A stretch of 64,000 nucleotides of DNA from Chrysoperla carnea (taxonomy: Eukaryota > Arthropoda > Insecta > Neuroptera > Chrysopidae), in the NCBI RefSeq assembly GCF_905475395.1, contig NC_058338.1:49651935-49715934 (forward strand). Reading direction: 5' to 3'. A program made the position numbers and the translations under genes. The notes beneath the pieces are model-generated. The model was not told the DNA's origin. It worked only from the letters and a program-made list of their open reading frames with translations, and ran no database searches. This document shows, one piece after another, positions 48,791-61,144 of this stretch (positions within the stretch are counted from its first letter, which is position 1; the number at the start of each line of letters is the position of its first letter).

Positions 48791-51070
48791 AGCCTTTTTT
48801 TGCTTAGTTTTACTCCAGTATAAAAACATTTTTTGTTTAAATTGTTATCTTCGTTTAACACACGTCTAGTAGTGTATAGATTTTTACTAAATTCGAAGAA
48901 TAAAAATAAAACCAATTAAATTATTGCCAAAAAAAAATTGCGTGTACATTTCCATATAAATTGTTTACAAGGTTAAAATTCATAATCTGATATAAATAAG
49001 AAAGGACAAATGAAGTATTATCAGTTAAGAAAGCGTATTAAAAAATGTAACCACACTGGGCAATTGTTCACACGCTAGCAGTGTTGGTCTCCCTAAAATT
49101 TTGTAAAAATGTTCTGATGCTTGTCGTGAAATAATGCATTATTTTTATCTCTAAGGTACTACTCAACTATTTCTCATACAACATATAATTTACGAAGTGC
49201 ATTGTTTAAAATTTTGTTGTGTACAGTTATCTCTCTTCAACCACCAATACTCTAACTATAGTCGTTTCTGTTCAACAATAAAATTGATTAACTTTACGTT
49301 ATTATATCTCAACAATAAAACGGTCATAAATTTTGTTTTGTTCGGTTTTTTTTTTTTTAACCCGGAATAAATACATCAATGTTCAGTTAGTTTTTAAAAA
49401 TATCTAGAGACGGTCAATCGACTTCAAATTTTATGATAATTGTATTATTATTGTATTCTTAATAAGCATAATAAATTTATAGTTTTCTGATACTATGCCT
49501 ATAGCGGGACAAGAATTTCAATGATAAAATAAGTAAAAAGAATACGGTATTTAGGCGGTTATTTAGGCTTTAAATCCGAGGGCGTACTCTAGAAACATTA
49601 AGTGTAAAATTTGTTCAATTTTCAATAAGCATAGGATATACGTTAATTTATTAGAACAGACCATAGGGTACCGGGGAACACCGTATACAGTAATATACCC
49701 ACTAGTAAAGCTCCTTTAATATCGTTGTACGAAGTAAAAGAAATATAGTAATTGCGAAAAAATTCAATATTGAGTAAGAATATCTATTTTACAAATCCTT
49801 GAATCCCTTTTAAGCATTTTTGGTGTGACGTCTGTACGACTTTCGTAAATCCCCCAAATTTTCAATTGTTTAGTTGTTTAGCAGCAATCGTTTGTAAAAT
49901 GTTTGCAAAGCTATTACTTTCTTTTGCAAAAGTGCCAAAATTAAAACAATTGGTGCTTGAGCAAACTGTTGCTTGTGTAGTCCCACACCTATTGATTTGA
50001 CTGAGTACCAATTGTTTTTCTAATGCTAGCATCGTCTTTTAAAGTTGGAGGTACTTAGGTGGATTTTTTGGCGAATGCCTGGAGGAGTTTTAAGCGACTG
50101 CTTTAATGCCGAGCAACATTTTATTCAACGGAATTATTCTTTGAAAAACTTTTTCTACGCTGAGCTATTATTTTTACTATGGGTTAGCAGGGTGAAAATC
50201 GCTTAAGTTGTCCAACTCTTTTAAAAATAATATAATTACAACTCAAGAGAATTTATCTTCAAATTGTCAAAACTTTAGAGCGTGGTTTGAAGATACATAA
50301 TAAATACAAGTTCTTTAAAATTTTACATCATTTACTTCGCGTGAAAGCAACATGAATGGCTAGCCGCTAGCGTTCGAAATACCGAGCGGTACCTCTAATC
50401 AATGGTAAATTATATGAAACTTAAATACGAATGTAAAAAAAAGAATTATTAACAAAAATTTAAAAACAATATATGATGAAATACTTCACACGACCTCCAA
50501 CTTTAATATTCAACATAATTAACTTTAAACAAATTAGTCAAGTGAAAAAATAATTATGTGAAATAGAAGAATAATTATTGCATATAAAACCGTTAGACAA
50601 TAACCCGTAATAACTTTACATAAATTTTGTGGTGAATTACGTAATGCGTAAATGTGATATTATCAAATTCAATGGTAGGTATTATCATAAAGATGTCATT
50701 ATATTTACTTCTCGGAGGATAGGCAGAAATTTTTTATTTGGCCATCAAAGAAAATATTTCTAAAAAAAAGTACGCTTAAGTGTAAATGTCTAGTAACGCG
50801 TGAAGCGTGTGAGTGCTCAAAACGAATTGTGCCAAATGTTAAAAAGGGTCATTTATAATTTTCAAAATCAAATTTTATAAATCTATAACTTGCCAAATTA
50901 ATATCGTTAAACTGAAATGCTTGTTTCGATGTATCTACCCCTTTGATTATTGACCATTTGTTCAGACACGCCAAAACGTAAAGATATTACAAAATTTGTG
51001 ATTTAATATTGGGGAGTGAAACTAAGACCATCTTTATCAAGAGACCAAAAAGTAAATAAGTTTTATATAT
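48791..51070. other. Intergenic sequence, nothing recognised
   Basis: AT-rich. I scanned both strands for conserved motifs, tRNA-like boxes and paired termini and found none that stand up. Confidence 0.35.
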
Positions 51071-51387
51071 GTAGGGGAAAGTGGTCTATAATGATCCCTC
51101 AAGGTAAAATGATCCCTCGTTGTTTTAAGTAAACCATTAAAGCCTTCTAGTATATTTATAGATAGATGGTTTCCGCGCGATCAAATTAATCGTTCAACAA
51201 AGACTTATGGTGATGTAAAAGCTAATTTGTGTTTCGTAAACAGATCAAAAGAAATTTACATATACTAATATTGTAACAATATTTAATAAAGAACTCGAAA
51301 ATATTTCGACGTTGTACATATGTCGAATAGTTTGGCTATAAATTACATTTTTTCTTAGGGGGATCATTCTAGACCGCCTTCCCCTAC
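51071..51387. mobile_element. 317 bp TIR-bounded MITE
   Basis: The left end GTAGGGGAAAGTGGTCTATA then ATGATCCCTC is mirrored by GGGGATCATTCTAGACCGCC then TTCCCCTAC at the right. The inverted repeats are about 28 bp with three or four mismatches. The left end has a second ATGATCCCTC 18 bp inside, a subterminal direct repeat. A target duplication is not certain. Confidence 0.75.
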
Positions 51388-53603
51388 TATTAAAAATTAA
51401 ATTAACGAATTAAAAAAATAAATTGAATTTTAAAATTTGAATAACTATAAAAAATCAGTTAATGGTATATAAGTTTCATAGTTTCATACCATGGCATATT
51501 AAATATTTCAAAAATGACACATTAACAACATCTTCTTCAGTAGATATTCTTTTTACACTTTCATTTCCTTAACATGATACTACAAATATGGAAGTTAAAA
51601 AGAAATAAATTTATAGAAGAAAATTCGATCAAGAACGGATTTTTATTTACCAAAAGGTTCCGTATATTTTCGTAAAATTAAGAAAAAGGAAAATTACTGA
51701 AAAAAATGTTTGAAAATGTACTGCGAGGATTAAATTAAATTACACCAGAAACAATTTTTTTTACAAGTATTACTAAAAATATGTCACTTTGTCTCCTTCG
51801 GGTGAACAGTGTCAACTTTCGACCCGCTGTGCTAAACGAGCAGAAAAATAGTACACACACCAAAGGGGTAAGTAAAGAATGTGTCAGATATAAAGCTTGT
51901 CGTCCAAGGCAAAGCCGATGAACATAATATCTCTTTACTTTGGCTCCGTAGATGTGTTATATACTATTTTTTGGAAGAGGGTAGAATATTAAAGGGCTTC
52001 TACCAGATCAGATTTTTTTACAAAACTCATCTGAAAAATCGAAAATTTTAGGAATTCAGGGGGATAATGATGGAAATGCTTGATTTCAGAGGGAAGTTAA
52101 CACCCACTCGCAGTTTTAAATTTTTTTTAGTAATTGCATGTGTAGTTACTGGAATATATAATGGTTTCCAATATAGATAATGGTTTATCAAAAACATAGA
52201 TTTGTTAGATTATTATTTCATGAAATTATTTATGTTGTATGTATGTTGTTAGATTATTTATGTTGTAGCCGCCAAAATACCTGCTGAAACTCACAATATG
52301 CTTATTGAATTATGGGCAAATATAACTCTTAGATAAAAAATTTTACCTCAAGATGTAGATAAGTTTTCGTTTGCTCGTCTTTTTAAATGAACAGTCAATA
52401 TGTCATTTCAGTATAAACTAGGCTTTTATCTTCTACGGTGGATTTGAAAACTAAATACAGAAACCTGATCACTAGAATGATGATTTATTTAGTAAAATAA
52501 TGTTTCTTGTATGGTTCTTATTTTTTTCAACAAATTGCGATCTTCCTATTATTTCAATACAACCCTCCCGGGTTGAAAAACGCTGCCTTAAGGGCTTATT
52601 TTCGTTGGTACTGAATCCTAAGCAGTTTATTACCTTTGAACAAAACCGATTACATAAGGTATTTGAAATAGGCACGCATTCACTATAAGAACATAAATTT
52701 TTTATTTTATTTAATATTTTTGAAATAAATATTTTATTCATCGATTTATATAAATTTCTTAGTTATTTTTTATGTTTTCTCCCGGATATTAATACCTATA
52801 ATATAATTATTATTTCTGTGTAATTAATTTGTAAAGTAAATTCTATTTTATTGCGTAAGAAATGTAAGTTCATTTCCGATTTAAGTATAGTTGAATAAAA
52901 AAATCTTTATTGATTATCTTTTAACAATTTGGTTCTTTAAATAATTTTTACAGATCGAAAGGGTAAACGAACAGGTCAGGAAAAACTAATGTTGCGTATT
53001 GACCACCTTTTAAGACAAGAAACGAATCCGGCAAGTTCTATACGAAAAATTGAAATTAATAGAAAAGCCCTGTAGGTAAAAAGACAATTAATAAAGCTCA
53101 AAAGACAATTTGAGCTTTACTCTTCTATAGAGCAAAGCTCAAACGGCTATTAATTCTAGTTTGATTAAAATCCATTCTCTATAGGAAACTGTACAATAAT
53201 AGTGATAGCTGATAGCTCATAACATGACCTATCAGACTAACACATGAGCTATAATTTATAAAAATATATTTAAAAAAAATTAAATACCCAAAATAGATAT
53301 CATTACCAATGTTATTTGATCTGATGATTCTAGATCCATCCAAAATGCCAGTTTTCCATAAACTGGCATTCCACTTTTTTAAAATGTAAAAATGTGGATC
53401 GTGGAAAACTGACCTAGCGAGCGCGTATAAAGCGATAAAAAATTCACTACGAGTGAATTAAGTAAGCTTTTTACTGACCATAGAACAATAGAACCCCTGC
53501 CAGCACCCACACTACCAATGTTCACGTCATGTCAGTTACTGGTTGTGTTTTGTATCATTTTATTATAATGTAACTAAGTATACTAGCCCAGTTAAATGAG
53601 ACA
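51388..53603. other. Intergenic sequence
   Basis: No gene. Two short hairpins stand out: AATGCCAGTTT/AAACTGGCATT at about 53345-53371 and AAAGCTCAAAAGACAATTTGAGCTTT at about 53093-53118. The frames near 52472-52741 overlap on both strands and have no domain. Confidence 0.4.
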
Positions 53604-54718
53604 ATCAACTAAAAAACTTTGTGCGTTGGGTTCACGGATGTCTAAAAATTATTCACGACCAGTTTTGGGGAAACATTTGAGTCTCGTTTCCTACTTTTTA
53701 AAAATAACAATAAACGAAATTAAACGTGAAGAAGTGCTCTATTATGATAACAATGACTTTATTTAACAAAAAAAAATTAAAAACAAGTATTATTCTTGCT
53801 GAAACCCCCTAAAACCTTCAATAATCTTGAAAATTTGTTTAAATTGGGCGAAAAAGGGAATTTCTTAGCTCTTGTATGTATAGCAATCATGGTGCAGATG
53901 TAAATTTACGATATCTAGAAATTATTATTGTTTACATAAACTAAACATAAGAAAACTAGGCGCAAAGTTCTTTACTTTAACGACGACGAACAGTTCAAAG
54001 TTATCAAATAATTTCCCCCAACCTTTAAAAAAAAAGTATTTTTTATAAAATGGCTCAAGTTACTCAAACGATACAGGGAAAATGCAGACCTCCTTTACTG
54101 TTATGGGCTGTGCAATGAAAATACTTCAACTGCAAGGGCGGACTAAGAGTAACGCTTTCCACATCGGAGATTACCCAATACTTCACTTAGGGCTATCTTG
54201 TTGGAAGGTATCAACGACTATAAATAAAAAAAAAAACTATACAAGGATTAGAAAAAGATAATCTTGCCATAAAAACCAATTTTTGCAGGTTTTTATTAAA
54301 TATATGAGTGGAGACTTCGAATTATTTAAGGACAATTTTATGGACAGACGATTTTTTTGGTACTTTTTTCATTCTGTCTAAACTAAACGAGAGCTGAAAT
54401 TAGACAATTCAATTAATTCAGTGGTTAAAAAGGAGCGGGGTGAAACTTATCTAGGCATGAGTAATTTTTCATTCAATTTCATCAATTATTTAAAATTACT
54501 GGAAGTTTTAGGGATTTCAGTAAGAATAAGTCATTATTTTATGTCATGTAAAGTTATTGTTATCTTATTAAAACAATTTCTTTTATAACATGAATATATT
54601 ACGTAGGAGCTTTATTTGGATTTAAAAAGTTTTTGGGCTGGGGGTCAAATGTCATCCCAGATCTAGTCGCGGATGATCCATAGCCCGTGAACCCAACGCA
54701 CCAAGTTTTATCTAACTC
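53604..54718. mobile_element. Possible 1.1 kb TIR element without coding capacity
   Basis: CTTTGTGCGTTGGGTTCACG at about 53617-53637 is matched in inverted orientation by CGTGAACCCAACGCACCAAG at 54686-54705, and similarity continues a few bases outward (AACTAAAAAAC against AGATAAAACTT). The interior has no open frame of useful length. Confidence 0.55.
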
Positions 54719-55047
54719 TTTAGACTTGGCGATTCATTTTTCTAGATATACTTTCTACTTTATTTTACTGTTCTATACATTGAATTAGTTAGCATAATTT
54801 ATTATCGTCTCTTAAATTTTAAATAATGATTATATGTATATATATTATGTACTATATAGGTACTTAGGTATGACTATAGTTGTAGTTTAGTGATAGTAGC
54901 TCTGTTTATTATATTGGAATATTTTGAGTTGAACAGGATCATCCAATTATTCCATTTATGAACTTAATATTAGTACAATATTCATTTATTTATATATTAT
55001 ATCAATAGATAAATGTTAAATACAGAGTGTTGCAGAAACGTTTATTA

Positions 55048-55609
55048 ACAAGTGAAAACAAACAATTGACTGAGTTAATTGTTGAAATACCATGTATAGA
55101 CAGTGTTGATTACTCCATCACATTACACATATACCTTTACATGCATAACTGATAATTCCATATTAATACATACTATAAAGTTTGCATCTAATGAGTGCCT
55201 TCGTGAGTAAACAGTGTTGTTTACAAAAAAAAATGTTTCAAACAAAAGGTTGTCTATTTTTTGTTAAGAAACATTTTTTACATTTAAACTTTTGTTCTAT
55301 CTCTAACGGTTTACAAGATGGGTCCTACGGATCCAAGACCCAATTGACATATGTTGCTCATTTACGAAGTGGACCTCGGGACCTCGTGGCCCGTTTTACG
55401 TTCTGAGTGCACTGTAAAAATTTCAGCTTGGTATTTTTATTCGATTTTTAGTTATCGTGTTCACAGACGGAGGGACGGACAACCGAAAATAGACCAATTA
55501 GATGATTCTATGAACACTCTATACCGAAATTTTTTTCGTAGCATCAATATTTTTAAGCTTTACAAACTTGGGACTAAAATATGTATATTTCATATATACA
55601 TGGTATAAA
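55048..55609 (-). repeat. R1 element, near-full copy F
   Basis: About 562 bp, the longest R1 copy. It shows ACAAGTGAAAACAAACAATT at one end and CATATATACATGGTATAAAA at the other, with all internal landmarks, including GGGTCCTACGGATCCAAGAC. Confidence 0.85.
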
Positions 55610-55661
55610 AACTTTATACGAATTGGATAAGTTAAAATAGTAAAAGTTTGTTCTACCTACT

Positions 55662-56414
55662 ATGAAAATCAGGGTTCGAAAATATCCGATATTTATTATA
55701 AATATCAAAATATCGGATATTTTTGATATATATCCGATATATATCAAAATTTTGATATTTAAAAAAAACTAAAATGTTTTAAAGGTTTTATTTACTTAGG
55801 TAGGCACTTCAAATCAGACAAATGAAACCAAAACATAAAATATTCTTCTAGATCAGGCAAAACCAATTAAAAACAATAAAATTTTTATAAATAAAAACCA
55901 ACTCTAAAACAAAAAACAATTTTATAAATTGTTATCAGTCAATGGTCATACCTACACTAAGGCAACAAAACAATAAACATTACAAATAATAACTGTAGAG
56001 TATAATCAGTCTTTTAATTATCAAATCAGTCATCAGTCATTCGTAATAAACTGTTAATTATCAAATTAAAAAAAAAATGTCGTTTCATAATTGTCCTTGG
56101 TTTGACTGCAAGGAAGATAAAGCTAGATCATCTTCCCATTCTGAATCTTACCTAAACTTACTCTTTAGTTACGAACTTTTTCTGACACGACACGATTTGA
56201 GCTTAGTATTAGTAGGTTTTAACTCTACTCCAATGCCATCAAAATTTGGGAAGTAGAAATACGGTAACAAACGCCAAAAATTACTAAATAATATTAAATT
56301 TTTTAAAATCATTTTTGTATTGATATATATCATAAAAATTCACGTGATATATTATATCGGATATATATCATGATATATATCCATTGATATATATCCTCGA
56401 ACCCTGATGAAAAT
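55662..56414. mobile_element. hAT-like non-autonomous element with 8 bp target duplication
   Basis: The element spans 55670-56406 (737 bp). It starts CAGGGTTCGA and ends TCGAACCCTG, a perfect 10 bp terminal inverted repeat with the CA...TG ends usual for hAT transposons. ATGAAAAT precedes it (55662-55669) and follows it (56407-56414) exactly, the 8 bp duplication made by hAT transposases. Subterminal regions are packed with GATATATATC/CCGATATAT motifs in both orientations. No transposase frame is present. Confidence 0.9.
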
Positions 56415-56639
56415 AGGGCAAGCAATAGATAATAATTAACTCTGAGCTAAAACATTTTAGGAATTCCCTAAAAATTTGGCTTTACATACTTGAAAGGATG
56501 TAAAATGATTTCTCAAAGTTGGTATCACAGCTCCGAAATTTACCAAAGCCTACTGACATCTACTATAGCTCATTTTGAAGATTATTTTTGAAGACCTTTA
56601 AAATAGATTTTTTATCAAATAATATTCCATTTTATCATT

Positions 56640-56660
56640 AATAAATAATAATAATAATAA
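56640..56660. repeat. (AAT)n microsatellite
   Basis: About seven ATA/AAT units followed by GGGGTTT. Confidence 0.8.
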
Positions 56661-56749
56661 TGGGGTTTAACCACTGTTTTTCATCTAACTATGACAGAGG
56701 CCACCCACACCATTTTTCAAATCTTTATTTTAATTTTAAACTACATCTT

Positions 56750-56945
56750 TATATACAATTAAATTTATGATGTGGGTGGAGTCGGTAACTTCGTTGTTGT
56801 TCAAACGACGAGAGTGTGATCAATTTAACACTCCATTAATTATAAATATAATTGATCATATTGCCGATGCCTAGATTCGAATCCGCAACCTCCCGCTCAG
56901 TAACCAAACGAGTAAAGTGGATTTCGCTTGCCGTTTAAATTTTCT
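56750..56945 (-). repeat. Probable tRNA-derived repeat with B box
   Basis: On the minus strand GGTTACTGAGCGGGAGGTTG is followed by GGATTCGAATC (56874-56884), a clean pol III B box, then TAGGCATCGGC. An A box is not clear. The block is more G/C-rich than its surroundings, as expected of a SINE. Confidence 0.5.
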
Positions 56946-57349
56946 GTTATATTATGATTATGAACATTGACACATTAATTACAATACTTATGAAATAATA
57001 TTGCCTATATTTTTAAATAATGATTATATTACGAAAAAGTCAATATTTCCGCACGCAGAGTTAAATTCGGTTCTGCAAGCTTAAAGAATAATAAGTTACA
57101 GTTGTCGAAAAAAAACCTATTACTCAAAAATATACGACAAAACAATTCAACAATAGATAGTACAGTTATGACCGTGATACTTGACAGAATCCTTTCCATG
57201 CTAGTCCAACTCGTATTTATACAGTTTTTTTGCTTGTTTTTGAAATTATTACTATTTTATGTTGTAACATTCTGTACTTATTGAATATTATCAGAGTTAT
57301 AATACAATTTTAATTGGGTGATTATTTAATTCAATCATCAAATCGACTT

Positions 57350-57405
57350 ATAACAAATAATTCTGTATAACTTATAACAAATAATTCTGTACAGCAAATT
57401 ACAAA
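57350..57405. repeat. Short tandem repeat, about 25 bp unit
   Basis: CTTATAACAAATAATTCTGT occurs twice in a row and a third time in decayed form (AAATTACAAATAATAAT). Confidence 0.7.
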
Positions 57406-58697
57406 TAATAATATTATAACGGCTGATTCTCTGTCAACATTTCGACTCATTAATAGTCGAGGCGCCTGAAGGGTTTCCATGACTGCTTGCTTTTTTTATA
57501 CCTTCGTTTTTGCATTTTGAATCAAGTTTCGAGGAACACAAAGCATTCGATTTTTTCGATAAACAAAAATTTGCACAGGTTTTGTAGCCTATTTAAGGAT
57601 ATACGAGTGCTAGGGAAATTTTGGAGAAAATGCTTGATTTTTTTAAATCTGAAATTAGACTAAGTCTAAATCAATTCTTAAAATTTTAGGGGGGGGGATA
57701 GCTTGATATAATTTAAATGAATAAATGACTTCAAAAGTAGGCATATTTAACAATGGTAGATGGATGATATGTTTTCATAAATTTCTCCAAAACTAGTTGT
57801 CGAACATAAAAAAAAAACTATTTAAATTAAAGTTAAAACCTGAAAAAATTATTGAAAAAAAAAATTATGTTATAACTTGAATATAAGAAAAACTATCGAA
57901 AATTGAAAATTTTGTTTAATTTTTTAGCTTTCGTTATTTTGAAAACCAAGGCAAGATATCGAAAAATTTTAATCTAAATTTTCGTCTACATTCATGAAGT
58001 TATAACAAAATTCATCATCAAAGTTTAAAATAAGGTACAAATAATTTTAACCACAAGTCTAAACTTGTCTTGGCGTTTGCACTACCTTAAAACAAACAAT
58101 TTCTCTAAAGCCTATAAAATTTTTAGCTTACAACAATGTAATCTGAATATCGCCACGACAGACAGCGTCTGGCCTTATCACTTAATACAGTATAATCATG
58201 ATTACTTTATGTTCTCTCATTTTATAAAATTAGTTTTATTTGCGCCATTGTTGCCATAATCTGTACAATATTAAGTTTTAAGTAAAAAGGCTATAGCAAA
58301 AGAGATTGTTGTTGCTGAAATAATATATATTGGATGTGCGGGTTCACATCTTACACAGACATTAAACTTAACTTTGGTTTTCAAGCTCAATGAAAAGCTC
58401 ACTCTAATCCATAACTGGTAACAGATAGATGTACACTTTAAATTAGAAGTTGTTCCACAATATTTAAAATTCAAAGAGAAAAACAAATCTAAGCGTAGTA
58501 ATTCGGGAGTATTTCTTGTCTAGCCCTACAGCAATAGGTTACACGGTGTATCATACAACTCGCTATATCTCTTGGGAATAGATTCTTTAGATCGTGAAAA
58601 GCCAAAAATAAAGAATGGCAAAATTTTCCTTTACTTTAAACAGTTACAATCAAATATTGTAAAAATAATTTGACAGGATATTCTTTTTTGTTAAAAA
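57406..58697. other. Intergenic sequence
   Basis: No gene recognised; a run of G residues lies at about 57691-57699. Confidence 0.35.
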
Positions 58698-59017
58698 AAA
58701 AAAACTTTTAACAAAAAGAAAACCGACTTCAAAAGAAAAACTTTTCCAAAACAAATTAAAATGCACTAAAAAGTAAAAAAATAACGATAATATAATGTAG
58801 TTAAAATTATTGTTATTTTTGGAGTCGGTGTCGCAGCCAAGCTAATGTAGCAAACTGTTCTGTCAGAGTTGTTTCCTTGGCTGACACCGACTCCAAAAAT
58901 AACAATTATTTTAACTACATTATATTATCGTTATTTTTTTACTTTTTAGTGCATTTTAATTTGTTTTGGAAAAGTTTTTCTTTTGAAGTCGGTTTTCTTT
59001 TTGTTAAAAGTTTTTTT
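58698..59017. repeat. Near-perfect long foldback element
   Basis: Arms 58698-58841 and 58876-59017 (about 143 nt each) pair with very few mismatches around a 34 nt loop. Landmarks: AACAAAAAGAAAACCGACTT, AAATGCACTAAAAAGT and GGAGTCGGTGTC, each mirrored. The left arm has a 2 nt insertion near GTGTCGCAGCC. The AACCGACTTC motif is common in insect repeats. The high arm identity indicates a young copy. Confidence 0.9.
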
Positions 59018-59626
59018 ATTTTGTGATTTTTAGTGAACCTGAAATGCACTAACTAATTTATCACTAAAAAAAGAATAATCGAAATCGGTTGGCGTGATTT
59101 TGAGTTATTCGTCCTCTTGTCGTGCATACTTAATGGAAATTTAAGACTTTTATGATTTTCTCATGGATGCCGTTATCAGAACTCGATCAAAATGAAATGG
59201 GACCACACGGGAAGCACTAGCTTTCAAATAGATAAAGAATAATCAAAATCGGTTCGCTCAGTCAAATGAAATTCCCTAGTCAAAATTAATTATGCCATTT
59301 TTAGTTAGTTTATAATTAACAAATAAACGCCGAAATTATCCACATTAAGTGTTAAAATTTGAAATAAATAGCAAAATTTTCAATTATGTTAGAATTTTAG
59401 TAAAATTGATTTTCTTTGCTTTGTGCTTATAAAAATTTATAGGGCTTACAGGCCAAAGTCGAAACTGTTAATAATAAATTATTCAGGTTACATACTATTA
59501 TTAATTTTATTTTAACCGGCATGTTGATTTTCGTGCTAAGTAATGGACAAAAAATTCTGTAAGTTGGTTTGTTTATCCATTTTCGAATTCTACGTGCTTC
59601 GCCCGTCTCGTTTACAACAGTTTATT
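59018..59626. repeat. Probable decayed transposon sequence beside the foldback
   Basis: AATCGAAATCGGTT near 59080 and AATCAAAATCGGTTCGCTCA near 59231 are two versions of one motif flanking GATGCCGTTATCAGAACTCG. The pattern suggests remains of the element family that also supplied the AACCGACTTC foldback; inference only. Confidence 0.35.
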
Positions 59627-60209
59627 ATACAACGTGTTCTGTTATTAACTGCAGAAACCTAACTACCCAAAATAAGCTCATCAAGAGCAACAAAAAAAAC
59701 TCTTATCCAAATTTGGATCTGAGCCCTAATTTGGGAGCTACAGGTATGACAAAAATTGATAAATTTGTTTATTCACTAACTCTCATTCGATAACCAGTAC
59801 CCAATGATAAGTAGTAGATATTAGTAAATTTCATTTAATAATATTCAACTGAGGTAGTGATTTTTTAAAATTATAAAATGATTTAATTGGATTATATTAT
59901 TTTGCAAAAACATTAAATTATTGTACGTAAACAAACAAACTATGTAACAATGGCTGCATTTGGCAGAAAAAAGCGCTTGAGAGCGCTTACTAGCGCTGAA
60001 AAACAAACTGTTCAGTTTTCGGCCAGGACATGTTTGCTAACTTCAGTTAAACATTAATTATCCCGAATAAACGAATTTATCAATTTTTATCATACCTGTA
60101 GCTCCCAAATTAGGGCTCAGATCCAAATTTGGAAAAGAATTGTTTTGTTGCTCTTGATGAGCTTATTTTGGGAAGTTAGGTTTCTGCAGTTAATAGAACA
60201 CGTTGTATA
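59627..60209. repeat. Inverted-repeat element, arms about 148 bp
   Basis: Left arm 59627-59775 and right arm 60063-60209 carry, in opposite orientation, ATACAACGTGTTCT, CTGCAGAAACCTAACT, AATAAGCTCATCAAGAGCAA, GATCTGAGCCCTAATTTGGG and AGCTACAGGTATGA. Frames at 59569-59793 (+) and 60117-60317 (-) share a protein stretch only because they read the two arms. Confidence 0.85.
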
Positions 60210-61144
60210 TTTTGCAAAAGAAAATAAATAAAGTAGAAAATACATATAAAAAAACCGCATTAAAATTAAATGAAGTCGAATCACAAAAAAAAAAACGTCA
60301 AACTTCATCACACACATGACGGTGTCGACTAATAAGAACGACGCGATACGCGGTAAATGGAGGAGAATTTTATAAATATATCCAACAGAGAGACGAAACT
60401 GAACCTAGTGCGGCGTACTCTGTTGATACATAATCACATATTATAACACAAACGGAATATTTTAACATCGTGGCCGGTAGTTCAGCAGTTGTCATAGAAT
60501 CTTTGTGTATTCAACAACATATTCATAACACGCGCTTTTATCATTTTAATATTTTTGTTTTGGAAAATAAACAATTTTCCCTTTAAAATAGTTTCATTGT
60601 ATATATTTTATAAATGAAAACATATTTTGCAGAAAACAGATCAACTTAATGTGTGGTCATTATTTCAGTGGATTCTGTAATTAATTAGTTTCTAAAAGTG
60701 TTTTCAGTTTAGTTTTTAAAACATATTTTTTGTTTGTTTATTTACTAAAAACACATGTGAAATTGTTTACACAGTTTTTTTTACGTTTTATTTTGAATTA
60801 ATTCTATTGATTTGTAAATAGTTTTCTAATTGTAAGTATAAAATATTAATTGCTTTATTATGTTTATTAAATATTTAGCTTTAATAAACAAATTATGTTT
60901 TCTTTTTATTATGGTTTATCAGTAAATTTTGTGTTTAATTACAAAAATTAGATTATGATTATGATATATTTTTTTGAACATTGATCGATTGTTTTTAAAT
61001 CAATGTGGAAAAGTTTTCATATTGATTACAAATGCTAATTAAAAAATTCGATATTTATTTATTTTTTGTAATATTCCATTTTTTCTCACTCATAAATTCC
61101 ATAAAAGTAAAAGCTTGATTTTAAATTACTTAATTTAATATAAT
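60210..61144. other. Intergenic AT-rich sequence
   Basis: Very AT-rich with no recognised feature. Confidence 0.35.

Noticed and set aside
53093-53371. Two short hairpins as possible miRNA genes
   Set aside because: Arms of only 8-11 bp are too short for a miRNA precursor and are common by chance in such sequence.
59569-60317. Two frames on opposite strands sharing a protein stretch (NCRNLTTQNKLIKSNK-like)
   Set aside because: The likeness comes from the inverted DNA repeat; neither frame has a domain or splice support.
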